This document shows positions 1-7,855 of a stretch of 24,452 nt of DNA, piece after piece. The notes beneath the pieces are model-generated. The model was not told the origin of the DNA. It did no database searches and saw only the letters and a program-made list of their open reading frames with translations. Both the position numbers and the translations under genes were made by a program. Source of the DNA: CAVRZY01 sp963725415 (lineage in GTDB: Bacteria; Acidobacteriota; Terriglobia; Bryobacterales; Bryobacteraceae). Positions within the stretch are counted from its first letter, which is position 1; the number at the start of each line of letters is the position of its first letter. The DNA lies in assembly GCA_963725415.1 (NCBI GenBank), contig CAVRZY010000236.1, forward strand, positions 1 to 24,452. Direction: 5' to 3'.

Positions 1-16
1 TGCTGAAATAGTAACT
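1..16. repeat. left terminal inverted repeat of the IS (partial)
   Basis: TGCTGAAATAGTAACT matches the reverse complement of 1304-1319 at 14 of 16 bases. The outermost bases lie outside the window. Confidence 0.7.
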
Positions 17-171
17 GTGACGACGAGGTCTTGCCTTGCAAGTCGTTTTTCAGAGTATTTGCTCCGATAGGAGAGAGCTTAGTCGTAAGCGAAAAGGGCC
101 TATTGGGGCCTCATTTTTATCCCGGCGACCCTTTTTGGGCCGTCCGGGCGCACTTCTCCCTCGATACTTCC

Positions 172-1257
172 TCAGGTAACCGCCGCCGCCAAGTTGCGGA
201 TGCGGACCAGATTGTAGGCGGCCGCCGCCAGAGTGAACATCCAGCGCACCAACTCCAGTCCCCGATACCGCAGCTTCCTCATTCCTCCCACCGTCTTCAT
301 CCACCCGAAGATCTCCTCGACCCGCTTGCGCTTCCGCTGGCTGATGAGGTAGCCGGCCTGCCGGGTGGTGCGAGCATCGATCGCGCTCCTACGATTCTTG
401 TTGTTCTGCGCCACGTGCGGCGTCACCTTCAGGTTCCGGGCCTCGGCTACAAACTCGGCCGTGTCATAGTTCTTATCTGCCCCCAGGGTCACGCGGTGAT
501 CGCCGGGAATCGCCTCCGCCATCAGCAGGGCGGCGTCCCGCTCGGCTGTGCCGTTGGCCAGCAGTACTTCCGCGTTGACCACCAGCCCGTGGCGGTTCTC
601 CATCAGCACATGCCCGCTGTAGCTCAGCTTGGCTTCCTTGCCCGCTCCCTTCCGAGCCAGCAAGGCGTCCGGGTCGGTCGTGGAGCAGTGTGTCTGGTTG
701 CTGCGCTTCTCGCCGTGAAAGTCCACCGTGGGATTGCCCGGATCGTCCGCCGGCGGCTGCTCCTCGTGGTCTGCCCGTTTGAAGCTCTTCAGGCTCGCCC
801 AGGCCTCCAGCAGCGTGCCGTCCACCGTAAAATGCTCGTCGGAAACCAGCTCCGAAGCTTTGGCCTCTTGCAGCACCAACTGGAACAAGAGCTTGGCGAC
901 ATCGGCTTCCAGCAGGCGGTCGCGATTCTTGCTGAAGACCGTTGCGTCCCAGACCGGCTCGTCCATGTTCAATCCCACGAACCAGCGGAACAACAGGTTA
1001 TAGTCCAGTTGCTCCATCAGCATCCGCTCGCTGCGGATGGTGTAGAAGATCTGCAGCAGAAGCGCCCGCAGCAGCCTCTCCGGCGGGATCAAGGGCCGCC
1101 CAATCTCGGAATACATGGCCGAGAACTCGGCCGACAATTGGTTGAGAATGCGGTCCGTCATCTGGCGGATCGCCCGCAGCGGGTGGTCCTGGGGAACTCG
1201 CTGTTCCAGCGAGAGGTAGCTGAACATGGCCGATTGCTGGAGGTCTGTGCCGCGCAT
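172..1257 (-). CDS. IS5 family transposase (DUF772 plus DDE domain), 361 aa
   Basis: This DDE-type transposase cuts and joins the ends of the surrounding element. The N-terminal part (about 1-110, starting with SYLSLEQRVPQDHPLRAIR near residue 13) is the usual IS5-group N-terminal domain. The catalytic acidic residues are likely Asp146 (TVDGT), Asp261 (LGADKNYD) and Glu314, the last within a Y-x2-R-x3-E-x6-K signature (Arg310, Glu314, Lys321; VEEIFGWMK). The middle (about 160-205) is a low-complexity linker (ADHEEQPPADDPGNP). The gene is full length with no internal stop, so it may be active. It starts at the ATG at 1257. A long reading frame on the opposite strand is a shadow of this gene. 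Confidence 0.93.
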   Translation of the reverse strand: MRGTDLQQSAMFSYLSLEQRVPQDHPLRAIRQMTDRILNQLSAEFSAMYSEIGRPLIPPERLLRALLLQIFYTIRSERMLMEQLDYNLLFRWFVGLNMDEPVWDATVFSKNRDRLLEADVAKLLFQLVLQEAKASELVSDEHFTVDGTLLEAWASLKSFKRADHEEQPPADDPGNPTVDFHGEKRSNQTHCSTTDPDALLARKGAGKEAKLSYSGHVLMENRHGLVVNAEVLLANGTAERDAALLMAEAIPGDHRVTLGADKNYDTAEFVAEARNLKVTPHVAQNNKNRRSAIDARTTRQAGYLISQRKRKRVEEIFGWMKTVGGMRKLRYRGLELVRWMFTLAAAAYNLVRIRNLAAAVT

Positions 1258-1303
1258 AGATAAAACAATTATACAACAAAATGTTTTATTCGTAACCTCC
1301 GAG

Positions 1304-1328
1304 ACTTACTTTTTCAGCACCCTGCTAG
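1304..1328. repeat. right terminal inverted repeat of the IS
   Basis: The inner part, ACTTACTTTTTCAGCA, pairs with the left end. The outer part, CCCTGCTAG, resembles the common tip of IS elements with this transposase type. The repeat lies between the transposase start and the first sulfatase gene. Confidence 0.65.
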
Positions 1329-1380
1329 GGGCCGCCCGCTCGGCGAGAAAAAGCAAGCGAAAACGGAGTAGAGTACTATC

Positions 1381-2912
1381 ATGTCGGAAATCTCGCGCAG
1401 GACTTTTGCCGGAACGCTGGTGTCCGGCCTCGGTGGTTCGGTGTTGGCCTCTGGGCCAAGCGACCCAACATCATCTTCTTGTGTTCGGACCAGCACACGG
1501 GGCGTGCGCTGGGATCCATGGGGCATCCCATCGTGCGCACACCGAACCTGGATCGGCTGGCCTCGCTGGGCGTGCTCTTTCGAAATGCGTATTCCGGTAA
1601 TCCGGTCTGCGTTCCGGCGCGCGCCAGTTTGATGACCGGGATGTACGCTTCCGACGTCGGCTCCTACTGCAACAGCACGCCTTTCGACGGCCGGGCGCCG
1701 AGCTGGGGCAATCGGCTCAAACAGGGCGGCTACTACTGCTGGGCCAGCGGCAAGCTGGACCTCGAGACAGGGAGTCGATTACGGCTTCAAGGAAACGAAT
1801 ACCTCGCACGGACATTCCCGCCAACCCGATATCACGTCGTTGTTTCGGGCGCCGGTGTGCTTCCGGCCCGAAGAGCGAGACGTCGTAGACGGTCAATTCA
1901 CAGACCGCCAGGACTCCGACGAGAAGCTGATCGAGAGGGGTCTTGGCTTCCTGCGCGGGGAGGCGGCGAAACTGGGCCGTCCCTGGGCCATGTACCTGGG
2001 CATGCACATGCCCCATCCCAGATGGGTGGCGCAGAAAAAGTACGAGCAGATTTACCCGCCGGCCAAGATGCCGCTGCCCCTCATCCCCCGGGATATCTCG
2101 AGAAAAGGCACACCATGTTCCAGGTGCTGGCCAACTTCAAGAACATCGCCACGCCAATCCCCGACGACCGGATTCGCCGCGCCCGCGCCGCGTATTTTGG
2201 CATGGTCTCCGAGGTGGACGAATACCTCGGCCGCCTGGTCAATGAACTCGAGAAGACCCGGCAGTTGGACAACACGCTGGTCGTCTACACCAGCGATCAC
2301 GGCGAGATGCTGGGTGAACACGGCCTGTGGCTGAAGAACGTGCTGCTGGAAGGCGCGGCGCGCGTTCCACTCGTCATGGCCGGCGGAGGGCTTCCGAAAG
2401 GGAAGGTGGTCGATACGCCGGTTTCGCATGTCGATATGGTGGCGACTATGCTGGACGTGGCAGGCGTGCCAGCGCCGCGCCAGTTGCGCGGGCATTCCCT
2501 GGTTCCGCTGGCTAACGGGAAGCCGGGAACCCACCCCGGCTTCGCCTTCAGCGAATCCCACTCCGAAGGTAACTGCACCGGCTCGTTCATGATCCGCAAG
2601 GCGGGCTGGAAATATCTCTACTTCACCGGAGATGAGCCGCTGCTGTTTAACCTGCAAAACGATCCTGGCGAGTTCCGCAACCTGGCCGGCAAGCCCGAGT
2701 CCGCCGCTGTCCAGCGGGAACTGCACGCCCATCTGACCTCGCTGCTCGATCCCGACGCGGTCACCGAGCGCGCCTTCGCGGAGCAAGAGCGGCGGCTGAC
2801 GAAAATGGTCAGCAAGATGACCCCCAAGGAGTTCCACGACGAGATCGTAGGCCGGCTGGGCCCGGCCCAAGCCGGCGTGCTGACCATGAAGTATTACAGG
2901 AAGAAACCATGA
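1381..2912 (+). pseudogene. Tat-exported arylsulfatase-type sulfatase, interrupted by three frameshifts
   Basis: This is a type I (formylglycine-dependent) sulfatase, expected to remove sulfate esters from a polysaccharide in the periplasm. The N-terminus at 1381 (MSEISRRTFAG) is a twin-arginine signal. The reading frame then shifts three times: near 1452-1456 (frame 1 to 3, at TCTGGGCC), near 1767-1771 (3 to 1, at ACAGGGAG) and near 2088-2096 (1 to 3, at ATCCCCCGGG). Stitched together, the family signature is complete: RPNIIFLCSDQH (metal site), CVPAR with the modifiable Cys at 1608-1610, PNLDRLASLG, HMPHP, and TSDHGEMLGEHG. The C-terminus is intact and overlaps the next gene by ATGA. Each shift is one base at or beside a short homopolymer, so either sequence error or a recent pseudogene fits. 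Family assignment is firm; substrate is not known. Confidence 0.88.
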
Positions 2913-4267
2913 GCAGCGCCTCCGGAGAGCTCATTACCCGCAGAGAATTTCTGGCAGGCGCGGCGGCCATCGCGGCGTCGCGCGTGGCGGAGAGGCCCAA
3001 CATCATTTTCATTCTGGCTGATGACCTGGGTTGCTTCGACCTGGGGTGCTATGGACAGAAGAAGATCCGGACGCCGAACATCGACCGGCTGGCGGCGGAG
3101 GGGATGAGGTTCAATCAGGCCTATGCGGGGGGCGTGGTATGTGCTCCGTCGCGGAGTTGTTTGATGACCGGGATGCACACGGGGCATACTACGGTGCGGA
3201 ACAATAGCTCCGTGCGCACTGGGGAGCGGGTGCCGCTGCGGGCGGAAGACATCACGGTGGCCAGAGTGCTGAAGGGTGCGGGCTATGCGACGGGCGTGAT
3301 TGGGAAATGGGGACTGGGGGAGCCGGGTACGACGGGGATTCCGAACCGCCAGGGGTTTGACGAGTGGTTCGGGTACCTGAACCAGGATCATGCCGTGGAC
3401 TATTACACCGACTATCTCTGGCGCAACCAGCAGAAGGAGATTCTAAAGGGGAATCTCAACGGCGGAAGGCGTGAGTACACGCATGACCTGTTCACCCGGG
3501 AGGCGATGCGGTTCATACGGGCGCACAACAGCGAACCGTTCTTCCTGTACCTGGCATACACCATTCCGCACAGCAATCACGAGGTGCCCAGCGACGCTCC
3601 CTACACTGGCGAAAGCTGGACCCAGGAGCAGAAGAACTACGCCGCCATGGTCACGCGGATGGATGCCGACGTCGGAGGCCTTGTGGGCCTGCTCAAAGAG
3701 GCCGGGTTGGATGCGAACACCCTGGTGTTTTTCTCCAGCGACAACGGGGCGGGATTCAAAGAGGGCATCGAGCTGTTTCGGAGCACTGGCTCGCTGCGGG
3801 GCCGCAAGGGCGAGGTTTACGAAGGCGGCATTCGCGCCCCCACGATCGCTCGGTGGCCGGGTAAGATCAGGCCGGGCAGCACGAGCGAGCAGGTCTGGGC
3901 GTTCTGGGACTTCCTGCCCACAGCGGCGGAACTGGCGGGCGCAAAGGCCCCGCCGAACATCGACGGCCTATCGATTGTTCCGACGCTGCTGGGACAGAAG
4001 CAGAAACAGCGCGAATACTCTTATTGGGAGGCGTACCCTAAAGGTGGTTTCTGCCAGGCGCTTCGCATGGGCGACTGGAAGGGCGTGCGGCAGGGGTTGA
4101 AAGGGCCGCTCGAGCTGTACGATCTGGCCCACGACATGGCCGAATCGCACAGTGTCGCCGCCGAGTATCCAGACGTAGTGGCGAAGATCGAGGCGATTCT
4201 GCGGACGGTGCGCACGGATGCGGCGGAGTATCCCGTGGATGGGAAAACCCGCAAGAAAGGCAAATGA
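2909..4267 (+). CDS. Tat-exported sulfatase (arylsulfatase A-like), 452 aa
   Basis: This intact type I sulfatase likely hydrolyses sulfate esters on sugars outside the cytoplasm. TRREFLAGAAAIAA at 10-23 is a twin-arginine signal. NIIFILADDLG carries the metal-binding Asp38 and Asp39. CAPSR at 78-82 is the C-x-P-x-R motif in which Cys78 would become formylglycine, followed by LMTGMHTGH. IGKWGLG (131-137), PHSNH (220-224) and SSDNG (276-280, Asp278/Asn279) complete the usual active-site set. The length is normal for the family. Its ATG overlaps the stop of the preceding sulfatase (ATGA), and its own stop overlaps the next start the same way, so the three genes are translationally coupled. Type I sulfatases need a formylglycine-generating enzyme, which is not in this window. 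Confidence 0.94.
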   Translation: MSSASGELITRREFLAGAAAIAASRVAERPNIIFILADDLGCFDLGCYGQKKIRTPNIDRLAAEGMRFNQAYAGGVVCAPSRSCLMTGMHTGHTTVRNNSSVRTGERVPLRAEDITVARVLKGAGYATGVIGKWGLGEPGTTGIPNRQGFDEWFGYLNQDHAVDYYTDYLWRNQQKEILKGNLNGGRREYTHDLFTREAMRFIRAHNSEPFFLYLAYTIPHSNHEVPSDAPYTGESWTQEQKNYAAMVTRMDADVGGLVGLLKEAGLDANTLVFFSSDNGAGFKEGIELFRSTGSLRGRKGEVYEGGIRAPTIARWPGKIRPGSTSEQVWAFWDFLPTAAELAGAKAPPNIDGLSIVPTLLGQKQKQREYSYWEAYPKGGFCQALRMGDWKGVRQGLKGPLELYDLAHDMAESHSVAAEYPDVVAKIEAILRTVRTDAAEYPVDGKTRKKGK

Positions 4268-6300
4268 TGCGACGAGTCTGTCTGTTTGCCACATTGACCG
4301 CCGGGGTTTGCCTGGGCGGCGATCTGTTCCGGGATGATTTCTCGCGCTACCCGCCGGGCTGGTTGTCGGAGCCAGTGGGGCAGTTGAGCGGGGCCATCCA
4401 GGAGTACCACTATCTGGCGCACCGGGGTGTGCCTTTGGGGCCGTGGGAGAATGCGCTGTGCTACCTGGATGCGTGGGTGGCCGGCGACGAAGACGGCAAA
4501 CCGTACCTGGAGCAGCATCTGGTCAACGACCGCGTTCGTCTGCTGAACCCGACCTTTGTCACCGGCGATCCGGAGTGGTCGGATTACGCCGTCGAGGCGA
4601 AGGTCAAGCCGCTGTCGTTGGCCGAGATGGCCGGAGTAATCTTCCGTTACCACACCAACCGCCACTACTACCTGTTTGCGCTGACCAGTGGAAAGAAGGC
4701 GCGCCTGGCGCTGCGCCTGCCGCTCGAAGAAGAAGTACGGGATCGCCGATTGGCGCGAACTGGGCCAGGCCGACTTCACGTATGACACCAAACGCTACTA
4801 CACCGTGAAAGTCGAGAGCGAGGGCGTCAGAATTCGCGCTTACGTGGACGGGAAGCTGATCCTGGAAGCAGCCGACGGCGAGATCCTCAAAGGGAAGGCG
4901 GGCATTACGGCCAACATCCCGGCGCGCTTCCAGGATTTTCGTGTGAGCGCGTCGGAGGAGACAGAACGGCGAATCCGGGAGCGGACCGCGAAGCGCGAGG
5001 CCGAGCTGGCGCGCTTGCGAGCAGACAATCCCAAGCCTCGCCTGTGGAGGAAGTTCAACACGCCAAAATTCGGGACCGGACGCGACGTGCGTTTCGGCGA
5101 CCTGGATGGCGACGGAGCGCTGGACATGCTGTTTGCGCAGAACATCCGCAAGGCCTCTAAGAACGCTTTCGACCAGATCAGTTGTCTGACCGCGGTCACG
5201 CTGGACGGCAGAGTCTTGTGGCAGATCGGGCTGCGGACCCCCGCAACGGTCTGCTGGCCAACGACGAACCATTTCAAATCCACGACATCGATGGCGACGG
5301 GCGTAGCGAAGTGGTCCTGGTGAAAGACTTCAAGCTGCAAATCCTGGAGGGCCGCACGGGGCAGGTCAAGCAGTGGGTGTGGATGCCGGAGGCGCCGGCC
5401 GACAACGCTGAGCGGCCCTACGAATTCGAAGTGGGCGACTCGATCGCTTTCCTGAATCTTTCGGGGGATAAGGACCGCCGCGAGATCCTGGTCAAGGATC
5501 GCTACCGAACCTTCTGGATCTTCAACAGCGCTCTGAAGCTCCTCTGGAGCGGGCAGGGGATGACGGGACATTATCCTTATCCCCTGGATGTGGACGGCGA
5601 CGGGCGCGAGGAGTTCATGATCGGCTACGCCATGTGGGGGCCGAGCGGCCGGCAGCTCTGGAGCAAAGACGAGCAGCTCAGGCAGCATGCCGACGGCGTG
5701 GTGTTGGGCAACTTCAGCGGGGCAGGGAAGGGCGAGATCCGCGCTTACGCTTGCGGCAGCGATGAGGGCTACCTGATGTTCGACCTGCGGGGCAGCATTC
5801 TCAAGCACGTCCGGCTGGGCCACGCGCAGAGCCCCAGCATTGCCAAATATCGCCCCGATCTCCCCGGCCTGCAACTGATGACGATCAATTTCTGGAGGAA
5901 TCCCGGGATCGTGACGCTGTTCGATCACGACGGGAACATGCTGGCGCAGGAAGAGCCAATTCACAGCGGCAGCCCGCTGCTGCCTGTGAACTGGCGCGGC
6001 GACGGGCAGGAGTTCGCGCTGTTGTCGGGCAACGTGCGGGAAGGCGGGATGATCGACGGGCAGCTTCGGCGCGTGGTGATGTTCCCCGATGACGGGCACC
6101 CGGACCTGGCGGCCTACGTGCTCGACCTCACCGGCGATCCGCGAGATGAAGTAGTGCTGCTGGATCAGGAGCGCGTTTGGATCTACACTCAGGACCGGCC
6201 CTTCACCGGTAAGCGCATTTACGCGCCCGTCCGAAACCCGCATTACAATGAGTCGAATTACCGCACCACCGTGTCGCTGCCGGCGTGGAGGGAGAGGTAG
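4264..6300 (+). pseudogene. secreted LamG-like plus FG-GAP beta-propeller protein, possibly a polysaccharide lyase; two frameshifts
   Basis: The reconstructed product of about 675 residues starts with a signal peptide (MMRRVCLFATLTAGVCLGG). A concanavalin/LamG-like domain follows (DDFSRYPPGW to about FQDFRVSASEE), then a beta-propeller with calcium-type DxDxDG loops (DLDGDGALD, DIDGDGRSE, DVDGDGREE). The tail (GDPRDEVVLL...IYTQDRPFTGKRIYAPVRNPHYN) recalls the end of family PL11 rhamnogalacturonan lyases (GDWREEV...RIYTLMHDPQY); that is a remembered resemblance, not a search result. The frame changes near 4722-4732 (extra base at GAAGAAGAAG) and near 5228-5235 (missing base at GGGCTGCGG). The start overlaps the upstream sulfatase stop by ATGA. 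The context (sulfatases, GH28, rhamnulokinase) supports a role on a rhamnose-bearing polysaccharide. A purely carbohydrate-binding role is equally possible. Confidence 0.72.
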
Positions 6301-6318
6301 TACGGAAGGAGGACCAGA

Positions 6319-7848
6319 ATGTTCGCGTTGTGGCGCTCGGTATTCTGCGTTTCTTGCGCGGCGGCGTTAGCCGGCGGGGCGGTGTTCGATGTCCGCCAGT
6401 ACGGCGCCGCCGGAGACGGGCGGACGAAAGACACGCGCGCTATTGCGAAGGCGATCGAAGCCTGCGTGAAGGCTGGTGGGGGCACGGTGTATTTTCCGCC
6501 CGGCAAATACTTGACCGGGGCAATCAACCTGAGAAGTAATGTCACGCTCCACATCGAGGCGGGCGCGACGATGCTGGGCAGCCCCGATGTGGAAGATTAC
6601 CCTTTGGTGCCGAGTCCCTGGAGCGGTGAAGGGCAGCAGATCTCGGCGCTGATTTACGGCGACGGGCTCGAGAACATCACCATCACGGGGCGCGGGACGA
6701 TCGACGGGCAGGGCGAGGTGTGGTGGAATCGCCAGCGCCTCGCCAACCCGAAAGGCAAGCAGAAGGTAGTCCTCACGGGGAAGGATCTGGAGGAAGCGCA
6801 AAAGGTGAAGCACGGCCGCCCGCACCTGGTCAAGTTGATCCGCTGCAAGAACCTTCTCATGGAAGGCTTGACGCTGAGGAACTCGCCCTCCTGGACGGTG
6901 AACCCGGTCTTCAGCGAGGGGCTGACCTTTCGCGGCCTGACCATCCTGAACCCGCAGCCTTCCCCCAACACCGACGGCATCAACCCGGAATCCTGCCGCA
7001 ACGTGCACATCAGCAACTGCCACATCGACGTGGGTGACGATTGCGTCACCATCAAGTCGGGGAAGGACGAAGTAGGCCGGCGGGTGGGCAAGCCGTGCGA
7101 GAACATCACGGTCACCAACTGCACCATGATTAACGGCCACGGTGGCGTGGTGGTGGGCAGCGAGATGTCGGGCGGAGCAAAGAACATCAGCGTCTCCAAC
7201 TGCACTTTCCAGGGCACTCTGCGCGGCATCCGCCTGAAGACGCAGCGCGGCCGGGGAGGAGTAGTGGACGGGATGGTGGTCAGCAACATCGTCATGGAGA
7301 ACGTGCCGGAGCCGTTTTCGCTGACCATGTATTACAGCGGGCGGCGCGGCGAGGATCAGGCGGAGCCGGTCACGGAAGGCACGCCGGTCCTGCGCAACAT
7401 TCTGCTGCACAACATTGTGGCGCACGGGGCGCGAATCGCCGGCGAGATTCGCGGGCTGCCTGAGATGCCCATCGCGGGCGTGACGTTCAGCAACGTGCGG
7501 GTCTGGGCCAAGGAGGGCTTCCTGGGTAGTTGGGTGAAAGACCTGGCTTTTCACGACGTGCAGATCGAAACGGATAAAGGCCCGGCTCTGGTATGCCGGA
7601 ATGTGGACGGGCTGGAGATCGACGGCTTCCGGATGGCCGCGCCCCATGCGGAGGTTCCGGTCATCGATCTGAACCAGGTCAAAGACGTGTTTGTGAGGGC
7701 CTCCTGGGCCGCCCGCGGCACCGGCACCTTCGTCAAGATCGGCGGCAGCCAGACCCGGAACATGGTGTTGAGCGGGAACCGCCTCAAGTATGCAAAGCAG
7801 GCCTTCGAGTCAGCAGCAGAGATTGCCAAGGAAGTGGAGGTATACTAA
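6319..7848 (+). CDS. GH28 polygalacturonase-type glycoside hydrolase, secreted, 509 aa
   Basis: Glycoside hydrolase family 28 enzymes cleave alpha-galacturonic acid links in pectin or rhamnogalacturonan by inversion. A signal peptide covers about 1-20, followed by FDVRQYGAAGDG, the usual start of the right-handed beta-helix. All four family motifs are present: NTDG (217-220, Asp219), GDDC (239-242, Asp240 and Asp241), GHGG (273-276, His274) and RLK (305-307). The many 'ITNCTF/ISNCHI'-like strands are the helix rungs. A strong Shine-Dalgarno sequence (AAGGAGGA at 6305-6312) precedes the ATG, which lies 18 bases after the propeller gene. Family assignment is firm. Whether it acts on polygalacturonan, rhamnogalacturonan or a related uronan cannot be read from the sequence. 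Confidence 0.94.
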   Translation: MFALWRSVFCVSCAAALAGGAVFDVRQYGAAGDGRTKDTRAIAKAIEACVKAGGGTVYFPPGKYLTGAINLRSNVTLHIEAGATMLGSPDVEDYPLVPSPWSGEGQQISALIYGDGLENITITGRGTIDGQGEVWWNRQRLANPKGKQKVVLTGKDLEEAQKVKHGRPHLVKLIRCKNLLMEGLTLRNSPSWTVNPVFSEGLTFRGLTILNPQPSPNTDGINPESCRNVHISNCHIDVGDDCVTIKSGKDEVGRRVGKPCENITVTNCTMINGHGGVVVGSEMSGGAKNISVSNCTFQGTLRGIRLKTQRGRGGVVDGMVVSNIVMENVPEPFSLTMYYSGRRGEDQAEPVTEGTPVLRNILLHNIVAHGARIAGEIRGLPEMPIAGVTFSNVRVWAKEGFLGSWVKDLAFHDVQIETDKGPALVCRNVDGLEIDGFRMAAPHAEVPVIDLNQVKDVFVRASWAARGTGTFVKIGGSQTRNMVLSGNRLKYAKQAFESAAEIAKEVEVY

Positions 7849-7855
7849 CACACTC

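Larger units (their letters stand above)
1..1330 (-). mobile_element. IS5-type insertion sequence, left tip cut by the window edge
   Basis: The element contains one transposase gene (minus strand) and about 170 bases of non-coding DNA at its left end. Bases 1-16 (TGCTGAAATAGTAACT) match the reverse complement of 1304-1319 (TGCTGAAAAAGTAAGT) at 14 of 16 positions, so the window begins inside the left terminal inverted repeat. On the right the repeat appears to continue to about 1328 (ACCCTGCTAG), a tip common among IS5/IS1182-like elements. The outer left bases and the left target-site duplication are missing, so insertion cannot be confirmed by a duplication. The element lies about 50 bp upstream of the first sulfatase start and could affect that operon's promoter. 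Seen: repeats and transposase. Inferred: exact right boundary. Confidence 0.8.

Noticed and set aside
31..1263. Long + strand reading frame of 410 codons over the transposase gene
   Set aside because: It is antisense to a clear DDE transposase, has no recognisable motif, and G+C-rich genes often leave the opposite strand open.
1452..2096. Programmed ribosomal frameshifting in sulfatase 1
   Set aside because: Three shifts in both directions at unrelated short runs, without slippery heptamers or downstream structure, and an intact paralog next door.
4840..7647. Long minus-strand frames opposite the propeller and GH28 genes
   Set aside because: They are His/Arg/Gln-rich, lack ribosome sites, and mirror genes with strong family motifs.
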